Of a DNA stretch of 64,000 nucleotides, positions 25,321 to 33,949 are shown piece by piece (positions within the stretch are counted from its first letter, which is position 1; each line of letters opens with the position of its first letter). Below the pieces are notes generated by a model. It saw nothing but the letters and a program-made list of their open reading frames with translations, was not told the origin of the DNA and made no database searches. This stretch comes from Dasania phycosphaerae (GTDB taxonomy: Bacteria > Pseudomonadota > Gammaproteobacteria > Pseudomonadales > Dasaniaceae), in assembly GCF_026891035.1 (NCBI RefSeq), contig NZ_JAPTGG010000004.1, positions 212,617 to 276,616 on the forward strand, read 5' to 3'. Position numbers and translations under genes: made by a program.

Positions 25321-26031
25321 ATGCCAAGCATTAAAACTATCACCTTTGATTTAGACGACACCCTTTGGCAGGTTAAACCCACCCTGCAACATGCCGAGCA
25401 GCAAACCTATCAGTGGCTACAAACCCACACCCCCGCACTCACCGAAAAATTTGACCTAACAAGCCTGATGCAATGGCGTATGCAGCTGCATAACAACCGG
25501 CCAGAGCTGGCCCACCAAATCAGCGAGTCGCGAAAAATCGCCATCGCCGAGGCGCTGATTAAAGTCGGCTACCCCCACCAGCAGGCACAAAACTTATCGG
25601 CGCAAGCCTTTGCCGTATTTATCAAAGCCCGCCATCAGCTGGATATATTCGACGAGGTAGAGCCGCTGCTGCAACAACTCAAACAACGCTATCAACTGGG
25701 CGTACTCACCAACGGCAACGCCGATGTGCGCAAACTGCCCATTAGCCACTACTTTGATTTTGCCTACAGCGCCGAACAACTCAACGCCAGCAAACCCGCC
25801 CCCGATTTATTTCACGCCGCCCTGCAACACAGCCAATGCCAGCCCCACGAACTAATACATATAGGCGATCATTTAGAGCACGACGTACAAGGCGCACTGG
25901 ATGCAGGCTGCCATGCAATTTGGTTGAATTGGGGGACAGAGGTTTTGCCGCAACAGCATCGGGCGCATGAGGTGAAGGATTTGGCTGAGGTGCCAGAGGT
26001 GGTGGCGCGGATAGAGGGTGGTGGGAAGTAA
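25321..26031 (+). CDS. yigB: HAD-superfamily hydrolase, YigB-like
   Basis: The 236-residue protein has HAD motif I TFDLDDTLW with the nucleophile Asp 10 and acid Asp 12, motif II VLTNGNADV, motif III Lys in NASKPAPDLF and motif IV IGDHLEHDVQGA. YigB of E. coli dephosphorylates FMN, and the position after xerC is the same. Substrate range of such HADs is broad, so the FMN activity is inferred. It ends the operon; the final codons and the following DNA become noticeably different in base use. Confidence 0.88.
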   Translation: MPSIKTITFDLDDTLWQVKPTLQHAEQQTYQWLQTHTPALTEKFDLTSLMQWRMQLHNNRPELAHQISESRKIAIAEALIKVGYPHQQAQNLSAQAFAVFIKARHQLDIFDEVEPLLQQLKQRYQLGVLTNGNADVRKLPISHYFDFAYSAEQLNASKPAPDLFHAALQHSQCQPHELIHIGDHLEHDVQGALDAGCHAIWLNWGTEVLPQQHRAHEVKDLAEVPEVVARIEGGGK

Positions 26032-26162
26032 GGCGTTGTCAGTATGTAATTATTTCGGTTTTTTTATTGTTGAAATATAAGGTGGATGATTGATACTGGT
26101 GGGGACATTTAAAAATAAATTGTTCTGATGTATTCATTAAACTGTTAAGTGAGAGAGGAAGC

Positions 26163-26696
26163 ATGGACCCGATTATTGGTTATATCGCAACTGGAGTTAT
26201 CAGCCTTACAGTTGGCCTCTTACTCCAATTTCTTAAGTCCAAACCCAGATTAAAATATTTTCTGCCAGGAACCTTTCTTTTTCAGATTAATGAGCCAAGG
26301 GCCGACATAAGGACTGACTCTTTAACAATTGAGAATTTTGGGCTCAAGACTGCAACCAATATCGAAATCATTCATAAAGACAAACCAGATCACTTCCAAT
26401 TCTCTCAGGCTATAGGATTTAGTGAATCGACGAACCCCGACGGTAGCCATATCACAAAAATACCGTCTCTCGGCCCAAAAGAACACGTGAATATTCAGTA
26501 TCTAAGTCACGCTAAGGCTCCCGTACTTCTAAATATTCGATCTGACTCTGGCACGGCAAAGCAGATACAAGTTCGCTTTTTGCCTGTTTTTCCAATGTGG
26601 TTTAATGTTGGAGCTTGCGCACTAACATTAGTGGGACTGGGTACTACTGCATATGGGCTATATACGTTAGGAATGATCATATATGGCATCACCTAA
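26163..26696 (+). CDS. Hypothetical membrane protein
   Basis: I do not recognise this 177-residue protein. It has one hydrophobic helix at about 4-24, a soluble middle rich in strands (about 30-140), and one or two helices at about 145-172. It could be a small sensor or an adaptor with its middle domain on one side of the membrane. Base and codon use are more AT-rich than in the neighbouring genes, suggesting recent acquisition. A start at ATG 26163 follows AGAGGAAGC, a good Shine-Dalgarno. Confidence 0.65.
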   Translation: MDPIIGYIATGVISLTVGLLLQFLKSKPRLKYFLPGTFLFQINEPRADIRTDSLTIENFGLKTATNIEIIHKDKPDHFQFSQAIGFSESTNPDGSHITKIPSLGPKEHVNIQYLSHAKAPVLLNIRSDSGTAKQIQVRFLPVFPMWFNVGACALTLVGLGTTAYGLYTLGMIIYGIT

Positions 26697-26937
26697 CAAA
26701 GCGATCAAAGCACAGGAACAAATGACTCAGAGTCTTTAAAATTTATGTTCGTGGACCCATCATTCTAACATTCTAGGGGGGAGTGATCACTCTTACCCAC
26801 TTAAAATTCAGTAAACTGGATTAGGGCATGAATTTAATAAGCCAAGGTTATAAGGCTATAAAAGATTTACAAGATCAAATTTACGTCGCCTTCACCACTT
26901 TCACCTACCAATAATCTTGGAATTAGGTTATCGAGCT
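26697..26937. other. AT-rich spacer with a 12-base palindrome
   Basis: The spacer has a perfect palindrome GAGTGATCACTC at 26,781-26,792 and a possible 28-codon frame at 26,828-26,914 (MNLISQGYKAI...) without a convincing ribosome site. No other element is seen. Composition matches the two unknown genes on either side. Confidence 0.4.
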
Positions 26938-27360
26938 ATGAAATCAAGCAACCGCGTAATCATTATTTTATGCTCAACTTTCATAATGATGAGTATACTT
27001 TTCCCGCCCTATAGCCGGCTTGATGTGTTTTCTGGGTTTTATTTTATTTTTGGAAAAAGCGCCTCTCGTCATTTGGAAATCGACCATGTAAGACTTGGCG
27101 TTATCGTTTTATGCATAATTTTGTCTACAATTATTGCAGTGACAGCCTCATCAATGAATGCATTTCAAAACATGCAAATAGCCCTAACAAAATTTATAAA
27201 AAGCCCCGCTATGACTAAGATTTTTTACGCATCTAAAGCAGGTTTGGATAAATTACTGAAAGCAGGAAGCGCAGCATGGATGTTTATAGAAAAATATTGG
27301 ATCTGGGCCTTCATTATTGCAGCAATATTAAAAGCCATCTCATTTGGCATACGTAATTAA
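26938..27360 (+). CDS. Hypothetical membrane protein
   Basis: This 140-residue product is unrecognised. It has three hydrophobic helices, at about 5-25, 50-72 and 115-135. The loop between the second and third is amphipathic and contains KAGLDKLLKAGSAA. The frame can also start at TTG 26917, which adds seven residues; ATG 26938 looks better because it places the basic residues KSSNR before the first helix. Like the gene at 26,163, it is AT-rich and lies in the same block of accessory-looking DNA. No function is proposed. Confidence 0.6.
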   Translation: MKSSNRVIIILCSTFIMMSILFPPYSRLDVFSGFYFIFGKSASRHLEIDHVRLGVIVLCIILSTIIAVTASSMNAFQNMQIALTKFIKSPAMTKIFYASKAGLDKLLKAGSAAWMFIEKYWIWAFIIAAILKAISFGIRN

Positions 27361-27427
27361 AAATCAACAACAAGGACACAGTCAATTAAATAACACGACT
27401 TATATCACCCTACAAAGGATCAACCCC

Positions 27428-27616
27428 ATGAACACCTTAAAATACAGCACCCTCTTCGCACTCATCATCCTTATAGCAAGCTGTGGCAAGTCCGAAGAGC
27501 CAGCAGGCGTAATTCCCGAGCATCAAATGCAAGCGCTGGAATCGGCAAAAAATGTAGAGCAAGTATTAAAAGATGCCGAGCAACAGAACCGGCAGCAAAT
27601 AGAACCCACACCATAA
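27428..27616 (+). CDS. Small hypothetical lipoprotein
   Basis: The 62-residue product has a signal peptide with lipobox LIASC (Cys at about residue 20), then a short, Gln/Glu-rich tail containing a possible helix VEQVLKDAEQQNRQQ. ATG 27428 is preceded by AAAGGA. An in-frame upstream extension to 27344 would overlap the preceding gene and hide the signal peptide, so it is rejected. Function is unknown. Confidence 0.7.
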   Translation: MNTLKYSTLFALIILIASCGKSEEPAGVIPEHQMQALESAKNVEQVLKDAEQQNRQQIEPTP

Positions 27617-27705
27617 AAGCCTAAAGCTATAATAAGTTCTGCGGCTTGTACGCTATAACCCTATAATGGCCGCTACTTAATAGCAGTAAAAAACCTATAC
27701 CTTCT

Positions 27706-28566
27706 ATGCAAGAATACGCCAACAGCCTAGAGCACTTAGGCTTTGCTATCAGCCAGCAAGGCCGCGACGATTTTTTTAAAACCCTCAGCCAGAGCTTTGT
27801 TGAATTGCCGCGCTGTGGCGGCCATGTGGTGATTTTATATTACCCGGCTAATGACAAGCCGCGCTGCCTATACAACGACTGCAAAAGCGCTGAGGCTTAC
27901 CAGTTAGAAGTGCAAGCTTATATTGATGGTCCCTATATTTTTGACCCCTATTACCAAGCGCAATTAGATGGCCTGCCAGATGGCGCCTATCGCTTACGCG
28001 ATATAGCACCCGATAATTTTAAGAAGACGGAATACTACAAGCACTACTATATGCCTTCGCTGCTGGCCGACGAGCTCTGTTATTTGGTGACTTTAGGTGA
28101 TAATGAGTACCTGCATTTTTCTATCACGCCTGCGGATATCAGCAGCAAGTTCCCCAAAAGCGTTTTGCGTTATTTAAACAGCCTGCACACCGTAATACCG
28201 GCCCTAATCCAACAACACTGGCAGCTAAGCCAGCCACAAAAAATAACAGCTGCTGGTAGTAGTTTTAATAACACCCTGCAACACGCGCTAAAACATTTTG
28301 GCAGCTCGCTATTATCACCCCGCGAACAGCAGGTTTTGCATATGCTATTACGCGGCCACTCTGGCAAGTCTGCCGCGCAACGGCTAGCGATTTCCAGCGA
28401 AACGGTAAAACTGCACCGCAAAAACATTTATCAAAAGTTAGATGTGAGCACGCTATCCGAATTATTTTATTTGTTTATAGATTCACTGCCACTCACCAAT
28501 GTAAACAGCGCCAGCGACCCTTTAGAAAAATATATGGGGGTTAAGCCGCTAGTTGAGAGTCGCTAG
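27706..28566 (+). CDS. LuxR-family transcriptional regulator
   Basis: The 286-residue protein ends in a GerE/LuxR helix-turn-helix (about 203-262): LSPREQQVLHMLLRGHSGKSAAQRLAISSETVKLHRKNIYQKL. The N-terminal 200 residues contain no phospho-acceptor receiver domain and no clear autoinducer-binding signature; they may bind a small ligand. It is transcribed alone, with candidate TATAAT boxes at 27,628 and 27,662. The last codons AGT CGC TAG lie in the AGTCGCTAG heptad repeat, so the end Ser-Arg-stop is repeat-derived. Confidence 0.85.
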   Translation: MQEYANSLEHLGFAISQQGRDDFFKTLSQSFVELPRCGGHVVILYYPANDKPRCLYNDCKSAEAYQLEVQAYIDGPYIFDPYYQAQLDGLPDGAYRLRDIAPDNFKKTEYYKHYYMPSLLADELCYLVTLGDNEYLHFSITPADISSKFPKSVLRYLNSLHTVIPALIQQHWQLSQPQKITAAGSSFNNTLQHALKHFGSSLLSPREQQVLHMLLRGHSGKSAAQRLAISSETVKLHRKNIYQKLDVSTLSELFYLFIDSLPLTNVNSASDPLEKYMGVKPLVESR

Positions 28567-28712
28567 ATTCCAGTCCAAAGTCTCTAGTCTCTAGTCTCTA
28601 GAGAGAATTCAAAACAAAAAAGGCCAGCCCCCTAAGGGGCCAGCCTTGCTACTTAGCGACTATCAACTAGATACTGTTATCTAGCGACTAGAGGCTCTCA
28701 ACTAGCGACTGA
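28558..28712. repeat. Heptad arrays in inverted orientation around a terminator
   Basis: Left arm (plus strand, 28,558-28,603) contains AGTCGCT and three AGTCTCT units. Right arm (minus strand, 28,652-28,711) reads AGTCGCT, AGTTGAG, AGCCTCT, AGTCGCT, AGATAAC, AGTATCT, AGTTGAT, AGTCGCT: eight consecutive 7-base units, each starting AG. The arms point toward each other from the ends of convergent genes (LuxR and the SutA-like gene), with a terminator between them. Confidence 0.85.
28616..28647 (-). terminator. Terminator for the SutA-like gene
   Basis: GGCCAGCCCC and GGGGCCAGCC form a stem with a small internal mismatch around CTAA. On the minus strand the stem is followed by TTTTTTG, so it should stop transcripts from the gene at 28,978-28,715. 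Confidence 0.75.
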
Positions 28713-28714
28713 AA

Positions 28715-28978
28715 TCATATCGGCCTATCACCATAACGGCTCAACGGTTTTTTCGGCGGCGCGGCGGTTACGTGCGGCTCTATTTGCTGCACCTTGCCAC
28801 CCTGGGCCAAAAAGCGCGCCACGGCGTCGTCTATTTGATCCCTCACTTGCTCCTTGGCGGCCACGGTATGTGACTCCGGACTTTCATCGACTTGTTTTAT
28901 AGAAGACATATCCAATGCGTCCTCCACTGCCCTGTGTACGGCAGGCTTTTTTGACATTGAAGGCGACTGTTTAGCCAT
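28715..28978 (-). CDS. SutA-like RNA polymerase-associated regulator
   Basis: The 87-residue protein is disordered-looking and charged at its N-terminus. Its C-terminal part, RFLAQGGKVQQIEPHV...PPKKPLSRYGDRPI, matches the conserved C-terminal half of Pseudomonas SutA (FLSRGGKVQEIEP...PPKKPDSKYGSRPI). In Pseudomonas aeruginosa SutA binds RNA polymerase and supports rRNA and other transcription during slow growth. The acidic N-terminal tail of SutA is much shorter here. The identification rests on that motif from memory, not on a search. Confidence 0.75.
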   Translation of the reverse strand: MAKQSPSMSKKPAVHRAVEDALDMSSIKQVDESPESHTVAAKEQVRDQIDDAVARFLAQGGKVQQIEPHVTAAPPKKPLSRYGDRPI

Positions 28979-29328
28979 ACCCGCAAACCCTCTCTCGTTA
29001 ATACTGTGTGGCTCAAACTATGCACCCCGCTTTATACCTGGCTAGACAACTTCTGCTTTGCAACACGGCTATTGCGCAGAGAAATATATATAGCTCAGTG
29101 GCGTTTAGCTGCCATGGTTTTACGGTGTTTTTATAGTTTGATTTGCTCTATCAGCTTGCGCTTACATTACTTTGTATTCCCTCAGCGATTAAAAGCAGTC
29201 TGTAATACATCGGCAAATATCCCAAAAGCTGTAGTGCTAAACCGCTAAAATATGTGTTTTTAACGGCCACAAAAAAGCCCGCAAGCGAGAGCTGACGGGC
29301 TTTTGACGGTTTTGCCAGGCGACGGGGT
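28979..29328. other. Intergenic region between sutA-like gene and glnK
   Basis: This 350-base spacer holds the glnK terminator at its right end and must hold the sutA-like promoter. An AT-rich run near 29,090-29,170 is the likeliest promoter zone. No gene or other repeat is supported. Confidence 0.5.
29273..29304 (-). terminator. Terminator of the torF-amtB-glnK operon
   Basis: AAAAGCCCG and CGGGCTTTT are inverted around a 14-base loop and give T-tracts on both strands. It lies 25 bases after the glnK stop on the minus strand. Confidence 0.85.
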
Positions 29329-29667
29329 TTAAACTGCTTCGGCGCCAGTTTCACCGGTGCGTATGCGGATGATTTGCTCTATAGGCGAAACAAAGATTTT
29401 ACCATCGCCAATTTTGCCGGTATTGGCGGCATTGGTGATGGCTTCTATCACCTGCTCTACCCTGTCGTCGGCTACGACTGTTTCCAGTTTAACCTTGGGT
29501 AAAAAGTCCACCACGTACTCGGCACCACGGTATAGCTCGGTGTGGCCTTTTTGGCGGCCAAAACCTTTAACTTCCGTTACAGTAATACCTTGCACCCCTA
29601 TCTCTGATAAGGATTCCCTCACATCATCCAGCTTAAACGGCTTGATCACAGCGGTTACCAATTTCAT
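29329..29667 (-). CDS. glnK: Nitrogen regulatory protein P-II
   Basis: The 112-residue P-II trimer subunit senses 2-oxoglutarate and ATP/ADP and is uridylylated by GlnD. The T-loop has the modified Tyr 51 in GHTELYRGAEYVVDFLPK, and the C-loop region KIFVSPIEQIIRIRTGETG is intact. Position directly downstream of amtB on the same strand marks it as GlnK, which plugs AmtB when ammonium is plentiful. Confidence 0.96.
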   Translation of the reverse strand: MKLVTAVIKPFKLDDVRESLSEIGVQGITVTEVKGFGRQKGHTELYRGAEYVVDFLPKVKLETVVADDRVEQVIEAITNAANTGKIGDGKIFVSPIEQIIRIRTGETGAEAV

Positions 29668-29774
29668 GTAAAAAGTCCTCTAGGGTTCTATTCAGTTAAT
29701 GGCGCTAATCATAGCAAGCTTTGCGCGCTAAAGCGGGCTTTAGCTTGGCTACCCGCACAATTTTTGGCTTTCAA

Positions 29775-31019
29775 TTACTGGCTCATAAATTCAGGGTAGG
29801 CCTCCATACCGCACTCGGATAAATCACCGCCTTGGTATTCCTCTGCGGCGCTTACCCGTATACCCAGGGTGGCCTTAATTAGCGCCCAAACCGCTAAGCT
29901 GCTAACAAACACCCAAGTGAAAATCGTTACCGCCCCTATGATTTGCCCCAGTAAGCTGGCGTTGTCGTTGGTTACCGGCACTAGCAATAGGCCCAGCAAG
30001 CCCACCACCCCGTGTACTGATATCGCACCTACGGGGTCGTCGATTTTTAATTTATCCAGGCCAATAATGCTAAACACCACCAACACCCCTGCCACTAGGC
30101 CAAATAAGGTGGCCAGTAAAGGCGTAGGCGTAGAGGGCTCGGCGGTAATCACAACCAAGCCCGCCAACACACCGTTTAACACCATGGTTAAATCGGCCTT
30201 GCCGTACAGTAAACGCGCCGCTAGCAATGCGCCTACCAAGCCGCCCGCCGCCGCCATATTGGTGTTCATAAACACCACTGCTACGCTGTTGGCCGAGTCT
30301 ACACTGGCGGTAGCTAATACCGAACCACCGTTAAAACCAAACCAGCCCATCCATAAAATAAAGGTGCCCAAGGTTGCCATAGGGAGGTTGGCACCGGGTA
30401 TGGCCACTACCTGGCCCTGGGCATTGTATTTGCCCTTGCGCGCACCCAGCAATAACACCCCTGCCAAAGCCGCTGCCGCGCCCGCCATATGGACTATGCC
30501 TGAACCGGCGAAGTCAGAGAAACCTAAATCACCCAAGTTATAGAGGCCGAACACGTCCATACCGCCCCAGGTCCATGAGCCTTCTACGGGGTATATCACC
30601 GCGGTTAAGACCACCGCAAATAATAAAAAGGACCATAGCTTCATGCGTTCAGCCACTGCACCCGAGACTATAGACATAGCGGTAGCCACAAACACCACCT
30701 GAAAGAAAAAGTCTGCCGAGGGTGCATAGCTGGCTTTTTCTTCCGCGGCAGCTCCGGCAACACCATCACCCATAATGCCGCTAAGAAACATGCCCAAACC
30801 TTTGTCGTACATTAGCTCATAGCCCACTGCCATATACATAATGCAGGCAACGGCAAATAGGGCGATGTTTTTAGTTAAAATTTCTGTGGTGTTTTTAGCG
30901 CGTACTAAGCCGGCTTCTAGCATGGCAAAGCCCGCGGCCATCCACATAACTAAGGCGCCACAGACTAAAAAATAAAAAGTATCTAAGGCGTACTGCAATT
31001 CAAAAATCGGGGTTTCCAT
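29775..31019 (-). CDS. amtB: Ammonium transporter
   Basis: This 414-residue Amt/MEP/Rh channel has eleven predicted helices. The twin-His pore residues are visible in SGIVHMAGAAAALAGV and ISVHGVVGLLG, and the Phe gate region and GWFGFNGGSVLA are family-typical. No clear cleavable signal peptide is present; the protein starts METPIFELQYALDTFYFLVCGALVMWM. It lies between torF and glnK, in an operon that should be induced when nitrogen is short. Confidence 0.96.
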   Translation of the reverse strand: METPIFELQYALDTFYFLVCGALVMWMAAGFAMLEAGLVRAKNTTEILTKNIALFAVACIMYMAVGYELMYDKGLGMFLSGIMGDGVAGAAAEEKASYAPSADFFFQVVFVATAMSIVSGAVAERMKLWSFLLFAVVLTAVIYPVEGSWTWGGMDVFGLYNLGDLGFSDFAGSGIVHMAGAAAALAGVLLLGARKGKYNAQGQVVAIPGANLPMATLGTFILWMGWFGFNGGSVLATASVDSANSVAVVFMNTNMAAAGGLVGALLAARLLYGKADLTMVLNGVLAGLVVITAEPSTPTPLLATLFGLVAGVLVVFSIIGLDKLKIDDPVGAISVHGVVGLLGLLLVPVTNDNASLLGQIIGAVTIFTWVFVSSLAVWALIKATLGIRVSAAEEYQGGDLSECGMEAYPEFMSQ

Positions 31020-31078
31020 AAACTAAGCCCTCCACCAGCTTAGGTTCTTTTCAATAAAATAGCGCTAGGCACTATCGC

Positions 31079-31768
31079 TTATAAATCAAACTGTTTGCCT
31101 AGGGTAAAAATTAATGCCTCACCTTGAGTGGCATTACCGCTGCTATTGCTTTGATCTGATATTTCTTTGCTATTAACAATTAGCACTATGCCCAGATCGA
31201 TTTCACTAATCGTGGTGCCATAGCCCAGCTCTACAAATTCACCATCAAAGTCATCACTGTAGCTGCCATAGCGGGCATAGGCACCCGAGCTATGCTGATA
31301 TTTAATTTCGCTAAAGGTGTAATCTAATTCTGGGCCGGAAAAATTTTGATAATCACCAATGCTGTGCATCGCACTAACCGGGCCCCAGCTGGCACCTAAA
31401 TTGATTTCTTTATACGTGTCATCAAACTCGCCGGTGTAGTAATAATTGGTAAAGCCTACGCTAAACTCAAAGGCCTCTACGGCGAAGGCATAACTGCCAT
31501 ACACATCTACCTCTACGCCATCACCCACATCGGCAGCCCATACACCGCCCTGCAATTTACCCAGCTTAGTCTCGCCCAGGCTAAACTCACTAAGCGCATA
31601 ATCTAAACCTGCACTGGCAGAAGATTCATTTTGAAAAATACCTCGATAATAATACTCAGAGGCATAACCTATATTTGCCGAGAGCTGCCCCTGCGCCAGC
31701 ACAGGCGCTGATAGGGCCAATAGGCCTGGTAACGCCATAGCCGTTATTGCGGTACTTGTTTTCATCAC
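31079..31768 (-). CDS. TorF-family putative porin (Gcw_chp family)
   Basis: The 229-residue protein has a signal peptide (about 1-25, ending VLAQG) and then the family start LSANIGYASEYYYRGIFQNESSASAGLDY, with repeated amphipathic strands and a C-terminal aromatic residue pattern. This family (TIGR02001) is commonly found upstream of amtB-glnK in gammaproteobacteria and is thought to form an outer-membrane pore, perhaps for nitrogen compounds; that role is not proven. Start could be ATG 31768 or 31765. Confidence 0.85.
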   Translation of the reverse strand: MMKTSTAITAMALPGLLALSAPVLAQGQLSANIGYASEYYYRGIFQNESSASAGLDYALSEFSLGETKLGKLQGGVWAADVGDGVEVDVYGSYAFAVEAFEFSVGFTNYYYTGEFDDTYKEINLGASWGPVSAMHSIGDYQNFSGPELDYTFSEIKYQHSSGAYARYGSYSDDFDGEFVELGYGTTISEIDLGIVLIVNSKEISDQSNSSGNATQGEALIFTLGKQFDL

Positions 31769-31839
31769 TGCGGTATCCCCTATATTGTCTTAATATTGTT
31801 TTTTTAATTATCGGTTGCCTGTAGCAGCGCGTACCCAAT

Positions 31840-31856
31840 AGCCATAGCAGATGCCA
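31840..31856 (-). promoter_or_regulatory. Weak sigma-54-like promoter candidate for torF
   Basis: On the minus strand TGGCAT-N5-ATGG resembles the sigma-54 consensus TGGCAC-N5-TTGC, with the GG correct and the -12 GC imperfect. It lies about 70 bases before the torF start and about 70 bases downstream of the NtrC-type site, which is the right arrangement. Confidence 0.3.
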
Positions 31857-31924
31857 TACCAAAAAATTAAAACCCTTATAATTCAAAGTGTTGAGTTTTT
31901 AACTAGGCCAGCACCTATACTGCT

Positions 31925-31943
31925 CAGCACCAACATGGTGCTG
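31925..31943. promoter_or_regulatory. NtrC (NRI) binding site upstream of torF-amtB-glnK
   Basis: CAGCACCA-ACA-TGGTGCTG is a perfect 8-base inverted repeat (9 with the flanking T/A). Its core GCACCAACATGGTGC matches the strong NtrC site known upstream of enterobacterial glnA. It lies about 157 bases upstream of the torF start on the strand that reads toward amtB, the expected enhancer position. Confidence 0.82.
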
Positions 31944-32050
31944 ACTGATCCAAAATGCAGCAAACTAAAAGCTATGACTGTTTCAGCATAGCCAAGTTAG
32001 GCAATAAGCCATACAATCGCAGCCACAACCATTATTCGACGACGCCCCAC

Positions 32051-32281
32051 ATGAATGACCGCATAGAACAATTTATCGCCCAGGCGAAACAATTTTTACC
32101 CAGTGACAGCATGGGTAAAGAGCTAGAAAAGAACTTACGAGCCTTGGCCAGCAGTACCTTTAGCAAGATGGATTTGGTAAGCCGTGAAGAGTTTGAAGCC
32201 CAAACCGCCGTGCTGGCACGCACCCGCGAAAAATTAGAACAACTAGAGCAACAGCTAGAACAATTAAGCCAACAGCCCTAA
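32051..32281 (+). CDS. ubiK: Ubiquinone biosynthesis accessory factor UbiK (BMFP family)
   Basis: The 76-residue product starts MNDRIEQFIAQAKQFLP and ends in a long coiled coil (VLARTREKLEQLEQQLEQL), as in UbiK/YqiC, a trimeric membrane-fusogenic protein that supports the Ubi complex under aerobic growth. ATG 32051 gives the family length; an upstream extension to 31955 is not conserved-looking. It precedes comM by 89 bases on the same strand. Confidence 0.88.
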   Translation: MNDRIEQFIAQAKQFLPSDSMGKELEKNLRALASSTFSKMDLVSREEFEAQTAVLARTREKLEQLEQQLEQLSQQP

Positions 32282-32370
32282 CAAACTCATTGGCAAGAAC
32301 AAGCTCAACAACAAGCCCAATAACAATAAAGTGCCCTGCATGATGCAGCGGCCAGACACAACAAGGATGT

Positions 32371-33876
32371 ATGATGTCACTCGCCATTGTTTACACCCGT
32401 GCCAAACGCGGCATAGAAGCACCACTGGTTAGCGTAGAAACGCATTTATCCAATGGTTTACCGGCACTTAATATAGTCGGGCTGCCAGAAACAGCGGTGA
32501 AAGAGTCCAAGGACCGAGTACGCAGCGCTATTATTAACTCCCACTTTGAGTTCCCCGCTCGCCGCATCACCATTAATTTAGCCCCTGCCGACTTACCCAA
32601 AGAGGGCGGCCGTTTTGATTTACCTATAGCACTGGGGATTTTAGCCGCTTCCGGACAAGTGCCCATAGAATCGCTGCGCAACACCGAATTTATAGGCGAG
32701 CTAGCCTTAACCGGTGATTTACGCAGCGTTACCGGCGCGCTGGCCGCCTCACTGCAAAGCCAACAAGATCAGCGCGCCATTGTGGTCCCAGCCGCCAATG
32801 CCGACGAGGCAGCCTTGGCCGAAAAAAGCGTTGTATTCAGCGCCAGTAATTTATTACAGCTCTGTGCGCACCTGCACCAGCGTGAACAGCTCAGCCCCCA
32901 TGTGCGCCCACCGCAAACCGGGGCCAGCATTAAATACCCTGACCTTAGTGATATTAAAGGCCAACAGCAGGCGCGCCGCGCTTTAGAAGTAGCCGCTGCC
33001 GGGCAGCACAATCTATTGTTTAGCGGCCCACCCGGTACCGGTAAGACCATGTTAGCCAGCCGCCTACCCGGCATACTGCCACCGCTAAGCCAGGATGAAA
33101 TGCTAGAAGTGGCCAACCTTTATTCCGTTAGCCAGCAATACAAGGCCACGCTTTTGTATCAGCAGCGGCCTTTTCGCAACCCTCATCACAGCGCCTCAGC
33201 CGTGGCCTTGGTGGGCGGCGGCAGCAACCCCAAACCCGGTGAAATTTCACTGGCCCATAATGGCGTATTATTTTTAGATGAGCTGCCAGAATTTCAACGT
33301 AATGTATTAGAGGTGTTGCGCGAACCCTTAGAGTCGGGGGAAATATTGATTAGCCGCGCCAACCAGCAAGTATGTTTTCCCGCCCGGTTTCAGTTGGTGG
33401 CCGCCATGAACCCCTGCCCCTGCGGCTACTATGGTGACAGCGAACGACTATGCCGCTGCACGCCCGACCGTATCAACCGCTATCGCGATAAAATCTCTGG
33501 GCCTTTATTGGACCGCATAGATTTGCAGCTCAGCGTTAATCGCATAGCGCCAGAGTTACTCGCCAATAATAAAAATAGTGCAACGGAAAACTCAGCCACC
33601 GTCGCCAAAAGAGTATTGGCGGCTAGAAACGTGCAATGGCTGCGCCAGCAAAAAACCAATGCACAATTAAACAATCAAGAAATAGAGCAGCACTGTGCGC
33701 TAAATGACGAGGGCCTGCAATTACTCACCCAGGCCAGCCATAAATTGCAGCTTTCGCCGCGTGCCTATTACCGCATTTTGCGGGTAGCTCGCACCATAGC
33801 CGACTTAGCCCACAGCCCAGATATACGGCTATGCGATTTAAGCGAGGCTATAGGCTACCGCGGTGCCAGCAACTAA
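32371..33876 (+). CDS. comM: ComM/YifB family AAA+ ATPase
   Basis: The 501-residue protein has an N-terminal Lon-like domain (LPALNIVGLPETAVKESKDRVRSAI), a Mg-chelatase-type AAA+ core with Walker A SGPPGTGKTMLASRLPGILPPL and Walker B VLFLDELPEF, and a C-terminal winged region. In Vibrio and Haemophilus ComM is a hexameric helicase that promotes branch migration during natural transformation, but the gene is widespread and a competence role here is an inference. ATG 32371 follows AAGGA. Confidence 0.92.
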   Translation: MMSLAIVYTRAKRGIEAPLVSVETHLSNGLPALNIVGLPETAVKESKDRVRSAIINSHFEFPARRITINLAPADLPKEGGRFDLPIALGILAASGQVPIESLRNTEFIGELALTGDLRSVTGALAASLQSQQDQRAIVVPAANADEAALAEKSVVFSASNLLQLCAHLHQREQLSPHVRPPQTGASIKYPDLSDIKGQQQARRALEVAAAGQHNLLFSGPPGTGKTMLASRLPGILPPLSQDEMLEVANLYSVSQQYKATLLYQQRPFRNPHHSASAVALVGGGSNPKPGEISLAHNGVLFLDELPEFQRNVLEVLREPLESGEILISRANQQVCFPARFQLVAAMNPCPCGYYGDSERLCRCTPDRINRYRDKISGPLLDRIDLQLSVNRIAPELLANNKNSATENSATVAKRVLAARNVQWLRQQKTNAQLNNQEIEQHCALNDEGLQLLTQASHKLQLSPRAYYRILRVARTIADLAHSPDIRLCDLSEAIGYRGASN

Positions 33877-33890
33877 TTAGTTTTAACAAA

Positions 33891-33922
33891 AAAAAACGGC
33901 ACCTATGATAGATGCCGTTTTA
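33891..33922. terminator. Bidirectional terminator between comM and the PEP-CTERM gene
   Basis: AAAAACGGCA and TGCCGTTTT form the stem around a loop of about 12 bases, with A- and T-tracts giving termination on both strands. It serves the convergent comM and PEP-CTERM genes. Confidence 0.85.
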
Positions 33923-33949
33923 TTAAACTCGCCGTACTAGCAAGCCAGT

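Noticed and set aside
26828..26914. 28-codon frame in the AT-rich spacer
   Set aside because: Too short and without a convincing ribosome site; noted but not called as a gene.
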